Shown here piece after piece: positions 41,230-53,549 of a stretch of 64,000 bases of DNA; positions within the stretch are counted from its first letter, which is position 1; each line of letters starts with the position of its first letter. The stretch covers positions 1,798,001-1,862,000 of the forward strand of contig NZ_KB894093.1 of assembly GCF_000374305.1 (NCBI RefSeq). The letters run 5' to 3'. The notes beneath the pieces were generated by a model. It had not been told where the DNA came from. It did no database searches and saw only the letters and a list, made by a program, of their open reading frames with translations. The translations under genes and the position numbers were made by a program. This DNA comes from Actinomadura flavalba DSM 45200 (GTDB taxonomy: Bacteria; Actinomycetota; Actinomycetes; Streptosporangiales; Streptosporangiaceae).

Positions 41230-41996
41230 GCGGCGGTCTCCCGGGCGCGCTGGCGTCGGAGTGGACGAAGGCGTGGTCGGTCCGCAGCACCTGGTGGGGC
41301 CTGCTGGGCGGCGCCGTGCTGATGGTGGCGGCGTCCGCGCAGATGTCGATCTACGTCACGAACGCCAACACCAACGACGACCCGTCCGACGACAAGGGCG
41401 TCGTCGGGGCGGGCATGACGGCGGTGCAGGCGATGGACCTCGCCCAGTTCGCGGTGATCGGGCTGGTGATGCTGCTGGTCACGGCGGAGTACGCGTCGGG
41501 CGCGATCCGGTCGACGCTGACGTGGGTGCCGGTGCGCGGCACGGTCGTGCTCGCCAAGACGGGCGCGGCGGCGGCGCTCGGCCTGGTGGCCGGGACCGCG
41601 CTGGCGCTGCTGGGGTCGCTGGCGGCGGCGCCGATGCTCGGCGACTGGGCGGACCTGTCGGCCGCGTCGTGGACCCGCGACGTGCTGGCGGCGGGCGTCT
41701 ACGCGGCGCTGATCGGCGTCGTCGCGCTGGGCGCGGGCTTCGCGCTGCGCAGCACCGCGCTGACGTTGACGACGGTGTTCCTGCTGCTCTTCGTGATCCC
41801 CGCGACGCTCCAGTCCGTCGGGTCGGACACCGCGTCGGCCGTCGCGGACTACTTCCCGGGGGTCGCCGGTGCGGCGTTCATGCGCGGCGGCGACGACGCG
41901 GCGTATCCGCCGCCGGCGGGCCTCGGCGTCCTGGCGCTGTGGGCCGTCGCGGCCGTCCTCGCCGGATATGCGGTGTTCCGCCGCCGCGACGCCTGA
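41226..41996 (+). CDS. ABC-2-type permease
   Basis: A 256-residue membrane protein with six hydrophobic segments. 'LASEWTKAWSVRSTWWGLLG' is the characteristic N-terminal start of ABC-2 permeases paired with BcrA-like ATPases; 'LLVTAEYASGAIRSTLTWVP' is also typical. It forms the membrane part of the exporter with the preceding ATPase. GTG 41226 overlaps the ATPase stop. Confidence 0.88.
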   Translation: MSGGLPGALASEWTKAWSVRSTWWGLLGGAVLMVAASAQMSIYVTNANTNDDPSDDKGVVGAGMTAVQAMDLAQFAVIGLVMLLVTAEYASGAIRSTLTWVPVRGTVVLAKTGAAAALGLVAGTALALLGSLAAAPMLGDWADLSAASWTRDVLAAGVYAALIGVVALGAGFALRSTALTLTTVFLLLFVIPATLQSVGSDTASAVADYFPGVAGAAFMRGGDDAAYPPPAGLGVLALWAVAAVLAGYAVFRRRDA

Positions 41997-42146
41997 CACC
42001 TGCCCCAACCGCCACAACCGTGTGACGAAAGGTGAGGCAGAAGTAATTCGGGTGGCACCCGTGACGAACGTTCCTCTTGTCCCCCTCGTGGCCTACGCTC
42101 GGTAACTGATCGCCTGCGCGACGTGCGTGAACTCCGGGGGAGGGCC

Positions 42147-43400
42147 ATGGCTTCGACACCCACCGTGACGGCCGCCGTGCCGCGCCGGGCCCGCTCGTCC
42201 GGCGCGGCACGGCGGATCGTCGTCTGGACGTCGGCCGCCGCCGTGGGCGCGTCGCTGTTCGTCCCGCCGGTCCCGGTCCGGGCCGATCCCGCGCCGTCCG
42301 CGCGCGACGTCGAGCGCGGACGGGAGCAGGTCCGCGACCGCGCCGCCGAGGTCGGGCGCATCGCCGCGCGGCTCGCGCAGGCCGACGGGGAACTGGAAGC
42401 GCTGTCGGCGCGGGCGGCGGCGGCCGTCGAGCGCTACAACGGCGAGCAGGTGAAGCTGGGCAAGGCGCGGGAGGCGCACGCCGAGGCGCAGCGACGCGTC
42501 GCCGACGCGGCCACCGCGCTGGACCGGGCGCGCGCCGAGACGGGCGCGTTCGCGTCCGACGCCTACCGGCACGTCACCGGCGCCACGCCGTGGTCGGCCG
42601 TCGTGTCCGGCCAAGGCGGCCCGCAGGGCTTCCTCGACCGCGCCACCATGATCGAGCTGATCGCCCGCAGACGCGCCGACCACACCGGCCGCGTCGAGGC
42701 CGCCCGCACCGTCGCCGACGTGATGCGCCGCCAGGCCGTCAAGGCCGTGGACGCGCAGAACGCGGCCACCGAACGCGCCGAGGACGCCAAGCGCGAGGCG
42801 GAGTCGCTGGTCGCCGAGCAGCGCGAAGCCGTCGGCCGCATCGAGGCGCGCAAGGCCGAACTGGAACGGCTGCTCGGCGCGGAACGCGCGAAGGCGCGGG
42901 CTTTGGAGCGGCGCCGCAAGGCCGCGCTGGAGGCCGCCGAGGCACGCCGCGCGCGGTCCGCGTTCGGCGGGAACGCCACCGTCACCGGGTCGAGCCGGGG
43001 CGCGACCGTCGTCCGGTACGCGCTGCGCTGGCTCGGCACGCCCTACTCGTGGGGCGGCGGCACCCCCGCCGGGCCGAGCTACGGCATCGCGCACGGTTCG
43101 GGCATCCACGGCTTCGACTGCTCGGGCATCGCGCTGTACGCGTGGAGCAAGGTCGGCGTCCGGCTCGACCACTGGACGGGCACCCAGTGGACGTCCGGCC
43201 CGCACATCCCGATCGGCCGCCTGCGCCCCGGCGACCTGGTCTTCTTCGCGAACAACACGTCCGATCCCGACACGATCCACCATGTGGGGATCTTCATCGG
43301 GAACGGGAAGATGGTGGAGGCGCCCTATACCGGCGCCCGCGTCCGGATCGCCTCGATCTACCGGAGCGGTCTCATCGGCGCCACGCGTCCGGCCGGCTGA
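42147..43400 (+). CDS. NlpC/P60 peptidoglycan endopeptidase with coiled coil
   Basis: A 417-residue secreted cell-wall hydrolase of the RipA/CwlO type. Signal segment about residues 20-46; a long helical coiled coil from about 52 to 270 (many Ala/Arg/Glu heptads); and a C-terminal NlpC/P60 domain with catalytic Cys near 325 in 'FDCSGIALYAW' and His in 'TIHHVGIFIG'. It cuts peptide stems between D-Glu and the diamino acid during growth or division. ATG 42147 is preceded by GGGGGAGG. The 150-bp leader is too short and lacks the motifs of a ydaO riboswitch. Confidence 0.92.
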   Translation: MASTPTVTAAVPRRARSSGAARRIVVWTSAAAVGASLFVPPVPVRADPAPSARDVERGREQVRDRAAEVGRIAARLAQADGELEALSARAAAAVERYNGEQVKLGKAREAHAEAQRRVADAATALDRARAETGAFASDAYRHVTGATPWSAVVSGQGGPQGFLDRATMIELIARRRADHTGRVEAARTVADVMRRQAVKAVDAQNAATERAEDAKREAESLVAEQREAVGRIEARKAELERLLGAERAKARALERRRKAALEAAEARRARSAFGGNATVTGSSRGATVVRYALRWLGTPYSWGGGTPAGPSYGIAHGSGIHGFDCSGIALYAWSKVGVRLDHWTGTQWTSGPHIPIGRLRPGDLVFFANNTSDPDTIHHVGIFIGNGKMVEAPYTGARVRIASIYRSGLIGATRPAG

Positions 43401-43452
43401 CCTTTCCGCCCGGAAAGGCCGAACCCTCCCGTGTCCGGCACGGGAGGGTTCG
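43401..43452. terminator. Double-hairpin bidirectional terminator
   Basis: Directly after the NlpC/P60 stop lies CCTTTCC-GCCC-GGAAAGG (43401-43418), then a perfect 14-bp stem (43420-43433 with 43439-43452, loop TCCGG). They separate this gene from the convergent ppa gene. Confidence 0.9.
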
Positions 43453-43498
43453 CAGGCAGTGGAGCGTCGGCGGCGGGAGCGGACCGGCGCCGCCCGGC

Positions 43499-43990
43499 TC
43501 AGTGGCCGCCGGCGTCGACGAAGCGCTTGCGCGAACGCTCGATCTCCTGCTCGGCCTCGACGCGGCCGGTCCAACTGGCGCCCTCGACGGACTTGCCGGG
43601 CTCAAGGTCCTTGTAGACCTCGAAGAAGTGCTGGATCTCCAGCCGGTCGAACTCCGCGACGTGGTGGATGTCGCGCATGTGCTCCATGCGGGGGTCGGTC
43701 GCGGGGACGCACAGCACCTTGTCGTCACCGCCCGCCTCGTCCGTCATGCGGAACATGCCCACCGTGCGGCAGCGGATGAGGCAACCGGGGAAAGTCGGCT
43801 CCTGGAGGATGACCAGGGCGTCCAAGGGGTCACCGTCCTCGCCGAGCGTGTTCTCGATGAACCCGTAGTCGGCGGGGTACTGCGTCGAGGTGAACAGCAT
43901 GCGGTCGAGCCGGATGCGCCCGGTCTCGTGGTCCACCTCGTACTTGTTGCGCTGACCCTTCGGGATCTCAATGGTGACGTCGAAATCCAC
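43499..43990 (-). CDS. ppa: Inorganic pyrophosphatase (family I)
   Basis: A 163-residue soluble pyrophosphatase, which pulls biosynthetic reactions forward by hydrolysing PPi. Active-site segments are clear: '[16 protein letters not shown]', '[20 protein letters not shown]' (three metal-binding Asp), and 'KDLEPGK'. The start is a GTG at 43990 with GGAGG five bases upstream; longer in-frame forms reaching 44128 run into the dacB promoter region. It is divergent from dacB. Confidence 0.95.
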   Translation of the reverse strand: MDFDVTIEIPKGQRNKYEVDHETGRIRLDRMLFTSTQYPADYGFIENTLGEDGDPLDALVILQEPTFPGCLIRCRTVGMFRMTDEAGGDDKVLCVPATDPRMEHMRDIHHVAEFDRLEIQHFFEVYKDLEPGKSVEGASWTGRVEAEQEIERSRKRFVDAGGH

Positions 43991-44134
43991 GTTGTCCTCC
44001 GCTCCCTGCGCTCTCGCAGTGAATAGTCTTCCGGGAGTCTGTGCGGGTGAGGCCGACCCCCACAGGGTGGGTTCCCTGGTACAAGGATGTCGCACGTTGG
44101 TGAGTGCTGAGCAGAGAGGGGCGTTCACGCGCCG

Positions 44135-45511
44135 ATGCAGGCCCGCACCCTAGCAATGATCACGCTGTCCCTGCTGAACGTTTTCAGCATCTCGGCGGCC
44201 GTGGCAGTGGTGAACGTCACACCCGCCCGCCGCCTGTCGCCGCAGCCCCCGGCCGTCGCCGAGCGGGAGCCCGCGCCGACGTCCGGCGCCGTGACCGCCG
44301 CCGACCACGCCGCCGCCGACGTGCCCGACGCCACCGTGCTCGCCCGGCGGCTGACGCCGCTGCTCGACACGCCGAAGACGCCGGTGAACGCCGTCGTCCT
44401 GGACGTCGTGACGGGACGCGCCCTCTTCCAGCGCAACGCGGGCAGCCCCGCGACGCCCGCCTCCACCACCAAGATCGTCACGTCGGTCGCGGCGCTGTCG
44501 GCGCTCGGCCCCGACCACCGCATCACCACGCGGACGGTACGCGGCGGCGGCATGTCGGTGATCCTCGTCGGCGGCGGCGACCCCTCGCTCACCGCGCTGC
44601 CCCCGCGCCCCGGGCAGCCGCCGTACGCCTCGCTCGGCACGCTCGCCGCGCGCACCGCCGCCGCGCTGAAGGCGCAGGGCCTCACCCGCACCCGCGTCGA
44701 CTTCGACGCCACCGCCTACACCGGCTCCACCGCCGCCTACGGCTGGAAGCCCAACTACATCCCCGACGGCGAGGTCGCCCCCGTCAGCGCCCTCGCCGTC
44801 GACGCCGGACGCGTCTTCCCCGCCGACCCGAACCGCAAGAACCGCGTCGCGAACCCGCCGGAGGCGGCGGCGCGGACGTTCGCGCGGATGCTCACCCGGC
44901 AGGGCGTCCAGGCCGAGGCCGGACGCGGCGTCCGCGCCGGGCCGGACGCCGCCGACCTCGCGGCCGTGCAGTCGCCGCCGCTGTCGGCGCTGGTCGAGCA
45001 CCTCATGACCGACTCCGACAACGACGTCGCCGAGGCCGTCGCCCGGCAGGTCGCGATCAAGCGGGGCGCGCCGGTGTCGTTCGCGGGCGCGGCCCGCGCC
45101 GTCCAGGACGAGCTGACGGGTCTCGGCGCCGCCGCCGGAATCGTCGTCAACGACGGCAGCGGCCTGTCCACCCGCAACCGCATCACGCCGCTGGCGCTGG
45201 CGCGGCTCACGTCGCTCGCCGCCGCGCCCGACCGTCCGGCGCTGCGCGCCGCGATCACCGGCATGCCCGTCGCCGGATTCACCGGGACACTGCGCCCGCC
45301 CCGCTACACCAGCGGCTCCGCGCAGGCCGGTGCCGGTGCCGTCCGCGCCAAGACCGGGACGCTGTCGGGCGTCAGCACCCTCGCGGGCGTCACCGCCGAC
45401 GCCGACGGGCGGCTGCTCGCCTTCGCGTTCATGGCGGGCGACGGCAGCGGCCCCGTCGACCCGGCCCAGCTCGACCGGCTCGCCTCGGCCGTCGCGTCCT
45501 GCGGCTGCTGA
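44135..45511 (+). CDS. dacB: D-alanyl-D-alanine carboxypeptidase/endopeptidase (S13, PBP4)
   Basis: A 458-residue penicillin-binding protein of class C. N-terminal membrane/signal segment residues 5-27; SxxK motif Ser110-Lys113 ('PASTTKIV'); SxN 'TDSDNDVAE' near 292; KTG 'RAKTGTLSG' near 408. It trims D-Ala from pentapeptides or cuts cross-links during wall remodelling. ATG 44135 is used; ATG 44156 is a shorter alternative. Its position between ppa and DUF2342-tilS-hpt is conserved in actinomycetes. Confidence 0.93.
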   Translation: MQARTLAMITLSLLNVFSISAAVAVVNVTPARRLSPQPPAVAEREPAPTSGAVTAADHAAADVPDATVLARRLTPLLDTPKTPVNAVVLDVVTGRALFQRNAGSPATPASTTKIVTSVAALSALGPDHRITTRTVRGGGMSVILVGGGDPSLTALPPRPGQPPYASLGTLAARTAAALKAQGLTRTRVDFDATAYTGSTAAYGWKPNYIPDGEVAPVSALAVDAGRVFPADPNRKNRVANPPEAAARTFARMLTRQGVQAEAGRGVRAGPDAADLAAVQSPPLSALVEHLMTDSDNDVAEAVARQVAIKRGAPVSFAGAARAVQDELTGLGAAAGIVVNDGSGLSTRNRITPLALARLTSLAAAPDRPALRAAITGMPVAGFTGTLRPPRYTSGSAQAGAGAVRAKTGTLSGVSTLAGVTADADGRLLAFAFMAGDGSGPVDPAQLDRLASAVASCGC

Positions 45512-45613
45512 AACGTGGTTGGGCCGCCGCGACCGGGAGATAACGAGGACGGTCGTTCGTTGAACGATCGTGCAGGCGCGGGAGCGCGGAGGCCGAGACG
45601 TACGGTGGTGTTC

Positions 45614-47221
45614 ATGAGCGCCTCAATGATCGACTGGAATCTGGCCGTCCAGACGGGCACCCGGCTCGTCCGGCCCGGCCCCCAGATCAGCCACGCCGAG
45701 GCCCGCGAGGTCGTGGCCGAGCTGCGTGACCTCTCCAAGATCGCGCACGGTCACGTGCGGGAGTTCACCGGCATGGCCATCGAGGACGATCCCGAACCCG
45801 CCACGGTCGTCGACCGGCCCGGCTGGATTCGCGCCAACGTCGACGGCTTCCGCGTCGTCTTCGAGCCGCTGATGGACCGCATGCAGAGCAAGCGCGGCGC
45901 CGGGCTGCTCGGCGACGGTCCCGGCGGGGCGATCGTGCAGGCCGTGGGCTCCCGGGTCACCGGCGTGCAGGTCGGCGTCATCCTGTCGTACATGGCGGGC
46001 CGCGTGCTCGGCCAGTACGAGCTGTTCCTCCCGCCCGACCCGCAGGGCCGCGCGGCCACCGGACGGCTCACGCTCGTCGCGCCCAACATCGTGCACGTCG
46101 AGCGCGAGCTGGAGGTCGATCCGCACGACTTCCGGCTCTGGGTGTGCCTGCACGAGGAGACGCACCGCGCCCAGTTCACCGGCGTGCCGTGGCTGCGCGA
46201 ATACGTGCAGTCCCAGATGACCGAGTTCCTGCTCGCGTCCGACCTCGACACCGGCGCCATGCTGGAGCGCATCCGCGACGCCGCCGACGTCATCACCGAC
46301 GCGTTCCGCGGCGGCGAGGGCTCGCTGATCGACGCGATCCAGACGCCCGAGCAGCGCGCCATCCTCGACCGCATCACCGCCGTGATGACGCTCGCCGAGG
46401 GCCACGGCGACTACGTGATGGACGCGGTCGGCCCCGGCGTCGTGCCGTCGGTCGAGCAGATCCGCAACCGGTTCCAGGGCCGCCGCGAGGGCGGCGGGCG
46501 GCTCGACAAGGCGATCCGGCGGCTGCTCGGCTTCGACCTGAAGATGAAGCAGTACGCCGAAGGCTCCCGGTTCGTCCGCACCGTGGTGGAACAGGTCGGT
46601 ATGGCCGACTTCAACCGGGTGTGGGAGTCGCCGCAGACGCTGCCGACGCTCGACGAGATCAAGGCGCCCGAGCTGTGGATCGACCGCGTCGTCCGCGCGC
46701 GCGGCCTCGGCGCCGCGCCGCTCGCCGACGCCCCGCTCACCGCGCCGCCCACCGGCGGCACCCCGCCCGGCCCTGCCCCGACGCCGCCCGACGCGGCGCC
46801 CGGCGCCCCGACGACGCCCGACACGCCTCCGGGCGACCCGCTCGGCGGCGGCCCCGTCAAGGGCGTGCCGTCCGTGGACGACCCGCTGCCCGGCGGCCTG
46901 CCCATCGACACCCCGGGCGTCCCGGAGACGTCCGTGCCGGACGTCCCGCCGCCCGGCGAACCCGCCGTCCCCGACGACCTGCCGCCCGCCCCCGGCGCCG
47001 AGGGCGTCCCGCCCAGCGGCGGCACTCCCGGTTCGGCCGTGCCGCCGCCTGGCGAGCCCGCTCGGCCGGGCGACCTGCCGCCCGTCCCTGGCGGTGAGGG
47101 TGTTCCGCCCGCCGACGGCACGCCGGGTTCGGCCGCCCGGCCGACCGGTGAGCCGACCCGTCCCGACATCGTGCCGCCCGGCGGCCCCGACGACGAGCCG
47201 CGCCCCGGCACGCCCGGCTAG
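45614..47221 (+). CDS. DUF2342 zinc-dependent metalloprotease-like protein
   Basis: A 535-residue protein of the DUF2342 family ('putative hydrolase/coenzyme F420 biosynthesis associated'), found across actinobacteria beside tilS and hpt. The zinc motif HEETH is at residues 180-184, in '[11 protein letters not shown]', and '[14 protein letters not shown]' could supply a distal ligand. Residues from about 375 to the end form a Pro/Gly-rich tail, absent from ordinary members, in which a roughly 31-residue unit ('PPGEPA..DDLPP.PG..GVPP..GTPGSA') is repeated twice. ATG 45614 is chosen by family N-terminus 'MIDW'; substrate unknown. Confidence 0.85.
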   Translation: MSASMIDWNLAVQTGTRLVRPGPQISHAEAREVVAELRDLSKIAHGHVREFTGMAIEDDPEPATVVDRPGWIRANVDGFRVVFEPLMDRMQSKRGAGLLGDGPGGAIVQAVGSRVTGVQVGVILSYMAGRVLGQYELFLPPDPQGRAATGRLTLVAPNIVHVERELEVDPHDFRLWVCLHEETHRAQFTGVPWLREYVQSQMTEFLLASDLDTGAMLERIRDAADVITDAFRGGEGSLIDAIQTPEQRAILDRITAVMTLAEGHGDYVMDAVGPGVVPSVEQIRNRFQGRREGGGRLDKAIRRLLGFDLKMKQYAEGSRFVRTVVEQVGMADFNRVWESPQTLPTLDEIKAPELWIDRVVRARGLGAAPLADAPLTAPPTGGTPPGPAPTPPDAAPGAPTTPDTPPGDPLGGGPVKGVPSVDDPLPGGLPIDTPGVPETSVPDVPPPGEPAVPDDLPPAPGAEGVPPSGGTPGSAVPPPGEPARPGDLPPVPGGEGVPPADGTPGSAARPTGEPTRPDIVPPGGPDDEPRPGTPG

Positions 47222-47229
47222 CACCGGCC

Positions 47230-48276
47230 ATGGGGCCCGACCCGGCGGTCGCCGCCGTCCGGAGCGCGGTGCGCGAGGCGCTCGCCGCGCTGCCGGACGA
47301 CGGGCTCGTCCTCGCCGCGTGCAGCGGCGGGTCCGACTCGCTCGCGCTCGCCGGGGCGCTGGCGTTCGAGGCGCTCCGCGCCGGGCGGCCCGCCGGGGGC
47401 GTCACGATCGACCACGGCCTCCAGGACGGCTCGGCCGGCCGCGCCGACACCGTCGTCCGCGTCATGGCCGGGCTCGGCCTCGACCCGGCCGGGTCGGTCG
47501 CGGTCGTCGTCGGTGAGCGCGGCGGCCCCGAGAACGCCGCCCGCGACGCCCGCTACGCCGCGCTCGACGAGACCGCCGACCGGCTGCGCGCCACCGCGGT
47601 CCTGCTCGGGCACACCCGCGACGACCAGGCCGAGACCGTCCTGCTCGGCCTGGCGCGCGGCTCGGGCTCGCGGTCGCTGGCCGGGATGCCGCCGACGTTC
47701 GTCCGCCGCCTCCCGCCGTCCGGGCGCGGGCCGCTCGGCCCCGCCCCGGTCCCCGCGTCGCGGCCCGGGCCGGGGGTGCTCTACGTGCGGCCGCTGCTCG
47801 ACCTGAACCGCGTCACGGTCCGCCGCGCCTGCCTCGCGATGGACCTCGACCCCTGGGACGATCCCCACAACGACGACCCCGCCTACACCCGCGTCCGCGT
47901 CCGGCACGAGGCGCTGCCCGCGCTGGAACGCACCCTCGGCCCCGGCGTCGCCGACTCCCTCGCCCGCACCGCGCGGCTCCTGCGCGACGACGCCGACGCC
48001 CTGGACGCCCTCGCCGCCGACGCGCTCGGCCCCGCCCGCGACGGCGGGGAAGGGCTCGCCGTCCCGGTGCTGGCCGGGCTGCCCCGCGCCGTCCGCACCC
48101 GCGTCCTGCGGACCGCGGCGATCGACGCGGGAGCGGCACCCGGTACGCTCGCGGCGGTCCATGTCGACGCCGTGGATCGCCTGGTCACGGCCTGGCGCGG
48201 GCAACGGCACGTGGACCTGCCCGGCGGCGTCCGGGCGTTCCGGCGGCGGGACCGGCTGCTGTTCGGTGAAGGCTGA
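47230..48276 (+). CDS. tilS: tRNA(Ile)-lysidine synthetase
   Basis: A 348-residue N-type ATP pyrophosphatase that converts C34 of tRNA-Ile(CAU) to lysidine so that it reads AUA. The PP-loop '[12 protein letters not shown]' is near residues 30-40, and '[20 protein letters not shown]' is the TilS signature. The enzyme is of the shorter actinobacterial type. It starts eight bases after the DUF2342 stop and is followed by hpt. Confidence 0.93.
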   Translation: MGPDPAVAAVRSAVREALAALPDDGLVLAACSGGSDSLALAGALAFEALRAGRPAGGVTIDHGLQDGSAGRADTVVRVMAGLGLDPAGSVAVVVGERGGPENAARDARYAALDETADRLRATAVLLGHTRDDQAETVLLGLARGSGSRSLAGMPPTFVRRLPPSGRGPLGPAPVPASRPGPGVLYVRPLLDLNRVTVRRACLAMDLDPWDDPHNDDPAYTRVRVRHEALPALERTLGPGVADSLARTARLLRDDADALDALAADALGPARDGGEGLAVPVLAGLPRAVRTRVLRTAAIDAGAAPGTLAAVHVDAVDRLVTAWRGQRHVDLPGGVRAFRRRDRLLFGEG

Positions 48277-48331
48277 GACCGTGCCATCGGCGCGCCGCGA
48301 CCCGGCGCGCCCGTCTCCCAGAGGTGGGGTT

Positions 48332-48895
48332 GTGGACGAGAAGGACCTGGGTTCCGACCTGGAGAAGGTACTGATCCCCGAGGACGTGCTCCAGGCCAAG
48401 ATCCGCGAGCTGGCCGCGCAGATCGACGCCGACTACGCGGGCAAGGACCTGCTGCTCGTCGGCGTCCTCAAGGGCGCCGTCATGGTCATGGCCGACCTCG
48501 CGCGGGCGCTGCACACCCCGGCGTCGATGGACTGGATGGCCGTCTCCTCCTACGGCTCGGGCACCAAGTCGTCGGGCGTGGTCCGCATCCTCAAGGACCT
48601 CGACACCGACATCCTCGACCGGCACGTCCTCATCGTGGAGGACATCATCGACTCGGGCCTGACGCTGTCCTGGCTGATCAGCAACCTGCGGTCGCGCGGC
48701 CCGGCGTCGCTGGAGATCTGCGCGCTGCTGCGCAAGCCGGACGCGGTGAAGACCGAGATCGACTGCCGTTACCTGGGCTTCGACATTCCGAACGAGTTCG
48801 TCGTCGGATACGGGCTGGACTATGCGGAGAAGTACCGCAATCTCCCGTTCGTGGGCACGCTCGCCCCGCACGTGTACGGCGGCGCGTCGTCCTGA
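48332..48895 (+). CDS. hpt: Hypoxanthine phosphoribosyltransferase
   Basis: A 187-residue purine-salvage enzyme converting hypoxanthine or guanine and PRPP to IMP or GMP. The PRPP-binding loop is '[17 protein letters not shown]', and '[18 protein letters not shown]' is the flexible upstream strand. GTG 48332 is supported by GAGGTGG a few bases before; upstream in-frame sequence overlaps tilS. Co-directional with tilS and ftsH, as in other actinomycetes. Confidence 0.95.
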   Translation: MDEKDLGSDLEKVLIPEDVLQAKIRELAAQIDADYAGKDLLLVGVLKGAVMVMADLARALHTPASMDWMAVSSYGSGTKSSGVVRILKDLDTDILDRHVLIVEDIIDSGLTLSWLISNLRSRGPASLEICALLRKPDAVKTEIDCRYLGFDIPNEFVVGYGLDYAEKYRNLPFVGTLAPHVYGGASS

Positions 48896-49035
48896 CGGCG
48901 TTCGCCGCGGGCGAACCGTCCGGGGAACAAGGGCCGGTCACGGATCGTTGCATGAGTGGCTAAGGGGTATATCGAACTGATCAGGGGATCGGCGCTGGCT
49001 GCATCCTCTGTATAAGGCGGTGTACCGTCGATACT

Positions 49036-49055
49036 CCGGGGCCTCGCGGCCCCGG
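49036..49055 (+). other. Hairpin in the hpt-ftsH leader
   Basis: CCGGGGCC-TCGC-GGCCCCGG forms a perfect 8-bp stem about 107 bases before ftsH. It could terminate hpt transcription or act as a 5'-leader structure of ftsH. The 266-bp gap also contains AT-richer DNA near 48960-49030, the likely ftsH promoter. Confidence 0.5.
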
Positions 49056-49161
49056 GCGCCATGCCGGAACGGGCAGGGCGGCCGGGCCCGTCTTCGGCGG
49101 GCCCGTGGCGCCACACACACGTTGGTCAGGAGGGACGGGCCCCGAAGGGGTAACCGGATAC

Positions 49162-51171
<2,010 letters not shown>

Positions 51172-51177
51172 GCACCG

Positions 51178-51822
51178 TTGACCGATCAGCACGACGACGC
51201 CATCGCGGCGGAGGGCCTCGCGGCCTCCGCCGCGGAAGGCGCCCTGTACGCCCGTGACTTCGACAACGCCCGCATCGAGCGGGCCGTCCGGGAAATTCTC
51301 CTGGCCATCGGCGAGAACCCCGACCGCGACGGCCTGCGCGACACCCCGGCCCGCGTCGCCCGCGCCTACGCCGAGCAGTTCGCGGGCCTGCGCCAGCAGC
51401 CCGAGGACGTCCTGAACAAGGTCTTCGAGGCCGACCACGATGAGATGGTCCTGGTGAAGGACATCGAGGTCTACTCGACCTGCGAGCATCACCTCGTCCC
51501 GTTCCACGGGCTCGCCCACGTCGGGTACACGCCGAACAAGACCGGTCAGGTCACCGGGCTGTCCAAGCTGGCGCGGCTGGTGGACGTGTTCGCGCGACGG
51601 CCGCAGGTGCAGGAGCGGCTGACGAGCCAGGTCGCGGACGCCGTCATGCGCATCCTGGAGCCGCGCGGCGTGATCGTCGTCGTCGAGGCCGAGCATCTGT
51701 GCATGACGATGCGCGGGGTCCGCAAGCCGGGTGCCAAGACGGTCACGTCGGCGGTACGCGGGGACTTCCGCGATCATCCCGAGACGCGCGCCGAGGCGAT
51801 GAGCCTCATCCTCGGACGCTGA
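51178..51822 (+). CDS. folE: GTP cyclohydrolase I
   Basis: A 214-residue enzyme that opens GTP to 7,8-dihydroneopterin triphosphate, the first step of folate synthesis. Zinc ligands are in '[12 protein letters not shown]' and '[11 protein letters not shown]'; '[18 protein letters not shown]' is highly conserved. The start is taken as TTG 51178, seven bases after ftsH; ribosome-binding sequence is weak, so coupling to ftsH translation is likely. A large hairpin follows, so folP has its own promoter. Confidence 0.95.
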   Translation: MTDQHDDAIAAEGLAASAAEGALYARDFDNARIERAVREILLAIGENPDRDGLRDTPARVARAYAEQFAGLRQQPEDVLNKVFEADHDEMVLVKDIEVYSTCEHHLVPFHGLAHVGYTPNKTGQVTGLSKLARLVDVFARRPQVQERLTSQVADAVMRILEPRGVIVVVEAEHLCMTMRGVRKPGAKTVTSAVRGDFRDHPETRAEAMSLILGR

Positions 51823-51831
51823 ACCCCTCTC

Positions 51832-51872
51832 GAACGCCGTCCGTTCCGCCTTTCGGCGGGCGGGCGGCGTTC
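51832..51872 (+). terminator. Long hairpin after folE
   Basis: GAACGCCGTCCG pairs with CGGGCGGCGTTC (one G-T), and the interior CCGCC-TTTC-GGCGG continues the stem, giving a nearly continuous hairpin 10 bases after the folE stop. Confidence 0.75.
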
Positions 51873-51901
51873 TGGGTGCGTGGCGGGGCGGCGCAGGGGC
51901 A

Positions 51902-51915
51902 TAGGCTTGGGTCCA
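51902..51915 (+). promoter_or_regulatory. Leaderless-type promoter of folP
   Basis: TAGGCT at 51902-51907 is 7 bases before the folP ATG at 51915, with no Shine-Dalgarno sequence. The spacing is that of a -10 box whose transcription start is the A of ATG. Confidence 0.5.
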
Positions 51916-52778
51916 TGAGCGTCGCCGTTCCCACGCTGCCCGCCCCGGGGCGGTGTCTCGTCATGGGCGTGGTGAACGTGACGCCCGATTCGTTCTCCGA
52001 CGGCGGCTCCTGGTTCGATCCCGAGAAGGCCGTCCGGCACGGGCTCGACCTGGTCGCCGAGGGTGCCGACATCGTCGACGTCGGCGGGGAGTCCACGCGT
52101 CCGGGTGCGCCCCGCGTCGAGCGGGACGAGGAGCTGCGGCGCGTCGTGCCCGTCATCGAGGCGCTGGCGGCCGAGGGCGTCCCGGTCAGCGTCGATACGA
52201 TGCGCGCGGAGGTCGCGGAGGCGGCCGTCGCGGCGGGCGCGCGGCTCGTCAACGACGTCAGCGGCGGGCTCGCCGATCCCGCGATGCCCCGGGTCGTCGC
52301 CGCCGCCCGCGTCCCGTACGTGGTGATGCACTGGCGGGGGCACAGCCACGACATGCAGTCCCGCGCCGTCTACGGCGACGTCGTCGCCGAGGTGCGCGAC
52401 GAACTGCTGCGGCGCGTCGACGCGGTCCTGGCCGAGGGCGTCGATCCGTCGATGATCGTCCTCGATCCCGGGCTCGGGTTCGCCAAGAACCCGGCCGAAC
52501 ACCACAACTGGGCGCTGATCGCGCATCTGGCGGCGCTGACGCAGACCGGGCACCCGGTGCTGGTCGGGGCGTCCCGCAAACGGTTCCTCGGCCGTCTCCT
52601 CGCCGGTCCCGACGGAACGCCGCGGCCGTTCTCCGGCGCCGACGACGCGACCGTCGCCGTCACCGCGCTCGCCGCCGCCGCGGGCGCCTGGTGCGTGCGC
52701 GTGCACCGCGTGCCCGGCAACGCCGACGCCGTGCGGGTCGCGCAGGCGGTGCGGGAGGCGGGGGGCGCCGATGTCTGA
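51915..52778 (+). CDS. folP: Dihydropteroate synthase
   Basis: A 287-residue TIM-barrel enzyme joining dihydropterin pyrophosphate to p-aminobenzoate, the sulfonamide target. 'VMGVVNVTPDSFSDGG' is at residues 16-31, 'DIVDVGGESTRPGA' at about 52-65, and 'VLVGASRKRFLG' near 215. It begins a compact operon folP-(NTF2-like)-folB-folK-DUF3180 whose members overlap by 4-8 bases. Probably translated from a leaderless message. Confidence 0.96.
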   Translation: MSVAVPTLPAPGRCLVMGVVNVTPDSFSDGGSWFDPEKAVRHGLDLVAEGADIVDVGGESTRPGAPRVERDEELRRVVPVIEALAAEGVPVSVDTMRAEVAEAAVAAGARLVNDVSGGLADPAMPRVVAAARVPYVVMHWRGHSHDMQSRAVYGDVVAEVRDELLRRVDAVLAEGVDPSMIVLDPGLGFAKNPAEHHNWALIAHLAALTQTGHPVLVGASRKRFLGRLLAGPDGTPRPFSGADDATVAVTALAAAAGAWCVRVHRVPGNADAVRVAQAVREAGGADV

Positions 52779-53187
52779 CGGACCCGAGGCCGCCAACACC
52801 GAGTACTACGCCGCGTTCGAGGCGGGTGACCTGGATCGGATGGCGGCGGTCTGGGCGGACGGCCCGCTCGCGTCCGACGTGACGTGCGTGCATCCGGGCT
52901 GGCCGATGCTGCGCGGCCGGGACGAGGTGCTGCGTTCGTGGGCGCTGATCATGGCGAACACCACCTACATCCAGTTCGTCCTGACCGATGTTGAATGCGG
53001 CGTTTATGGTGACCACGCCGTGGTCACGTGCAAGGAGAACATGCTGACCGCCGACGACGAGTCCGAGACGGGCTTCCTCGCGGGCGGCAGCACCGTCGCG
53101 ACCAACGTCTTCGTCCGTGGCGACGAGGGCTGGCGCCTCCTTCTCCACCACGGTTCTCCCGTACTCGGCATCGCAGAGGAAGAATGA
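52771..53187 (+). CDS. SnoaL/NTF2-like small protein
   Basis: A 138-residue protein of the nuclear-transport-factor-2/SnoaL-like fold: 'NTEYYAAFEAGDLDRMAAVW' with 'TCVHPGWPMLRGRDEVLRSW' is the typical N-terminal pattern. Members bind small hydrophobic ligands or act as isomerases/hydrolases; no function is assigned in this conserved position between folP and folB. ATG 52771 overlaps folP by 8 bases, and its stop overlaps folB. Confidence 0.85.
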   Translation: MSDGPEAANTEYYAAFEAGDLDRMAAVWADGPLASDVTCVHPGWPMLRGRDEVLRSWALIMANTTYIQFVLTDVECGVYGDHAVVTCKENMLTADDESETGFLAGGSTVATNVFVRGDEGWRLLLHHGSPVLGIAEEE

Positions 53188-53549
53188 CCCTGGACCGGAT
53201 CGAACTGCGCGGGCTGCGGGCCCGCGGGCGGCACGGCGTGCTCGCCGCCGAACGCGAACTCGGGCAGGAGTTCGTCGTGGACGTCGCGCTCGGGCTCGAC
53301 ACCCGCCCCGCCGCGGCTACCGACGACCTGTCGCGTACCGTCGACTACGGGACGCTCGCGGGACGGCTCGTCGCGGTCGTCGAGGGCGACCCGGTCGATC
53401 TCCTCGAAACGCTCGCGGACCGGCTCGCGAAGACCTGTCTGGACGATCCGCTCGTGGCGGAGGCCGAGGTCACCGTCCACAAGCCGAGCGCCCCCGTCCC
53501 GCACCCCTTCACGGACGTCGCCGTGAAGATCACGAGGAGCCGCCCATGA
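53184..53549 (+). CDS. folB: Dihydroneopterin aldolase
   Basis: A 121-residue enzyme that converts dihydroneopterin to 6-hydroxymethyl-dihydropterin. 'LRGLRARGRHGVLAAERELG' is the conserved N-terminus (FolB 'rGhhGv' motif), 'TVDYGTLAGRLVAVVEG' and 'LIETLA'-like 'LLETLADRLAK' follow, with a C-terminal 'VHKPSAPVP'. GAGGAAG precedes ATG 53184, which overlaps the previous stop (ATGA). Confidence 0.94.
   Translation: MTLDRIELRGLRARGRHGVLAAERELGQEFVVDVALGLDTRPAAATDDLSRTVDYGTLAGRLVAVVEGDPVDLLETLADRLAKTCLDDPLVAEAEVTVHKPSAPVPHPFTDVAVKITRSRP

Noticed and set aside
41997..42146. ydaO-type (c-di-AMP) riboswitch before the NlpC/P60 gene
   Set aside because: Such leaders often precede these genes, but this one is only 150 bases and lacks the recognisable conserved core.
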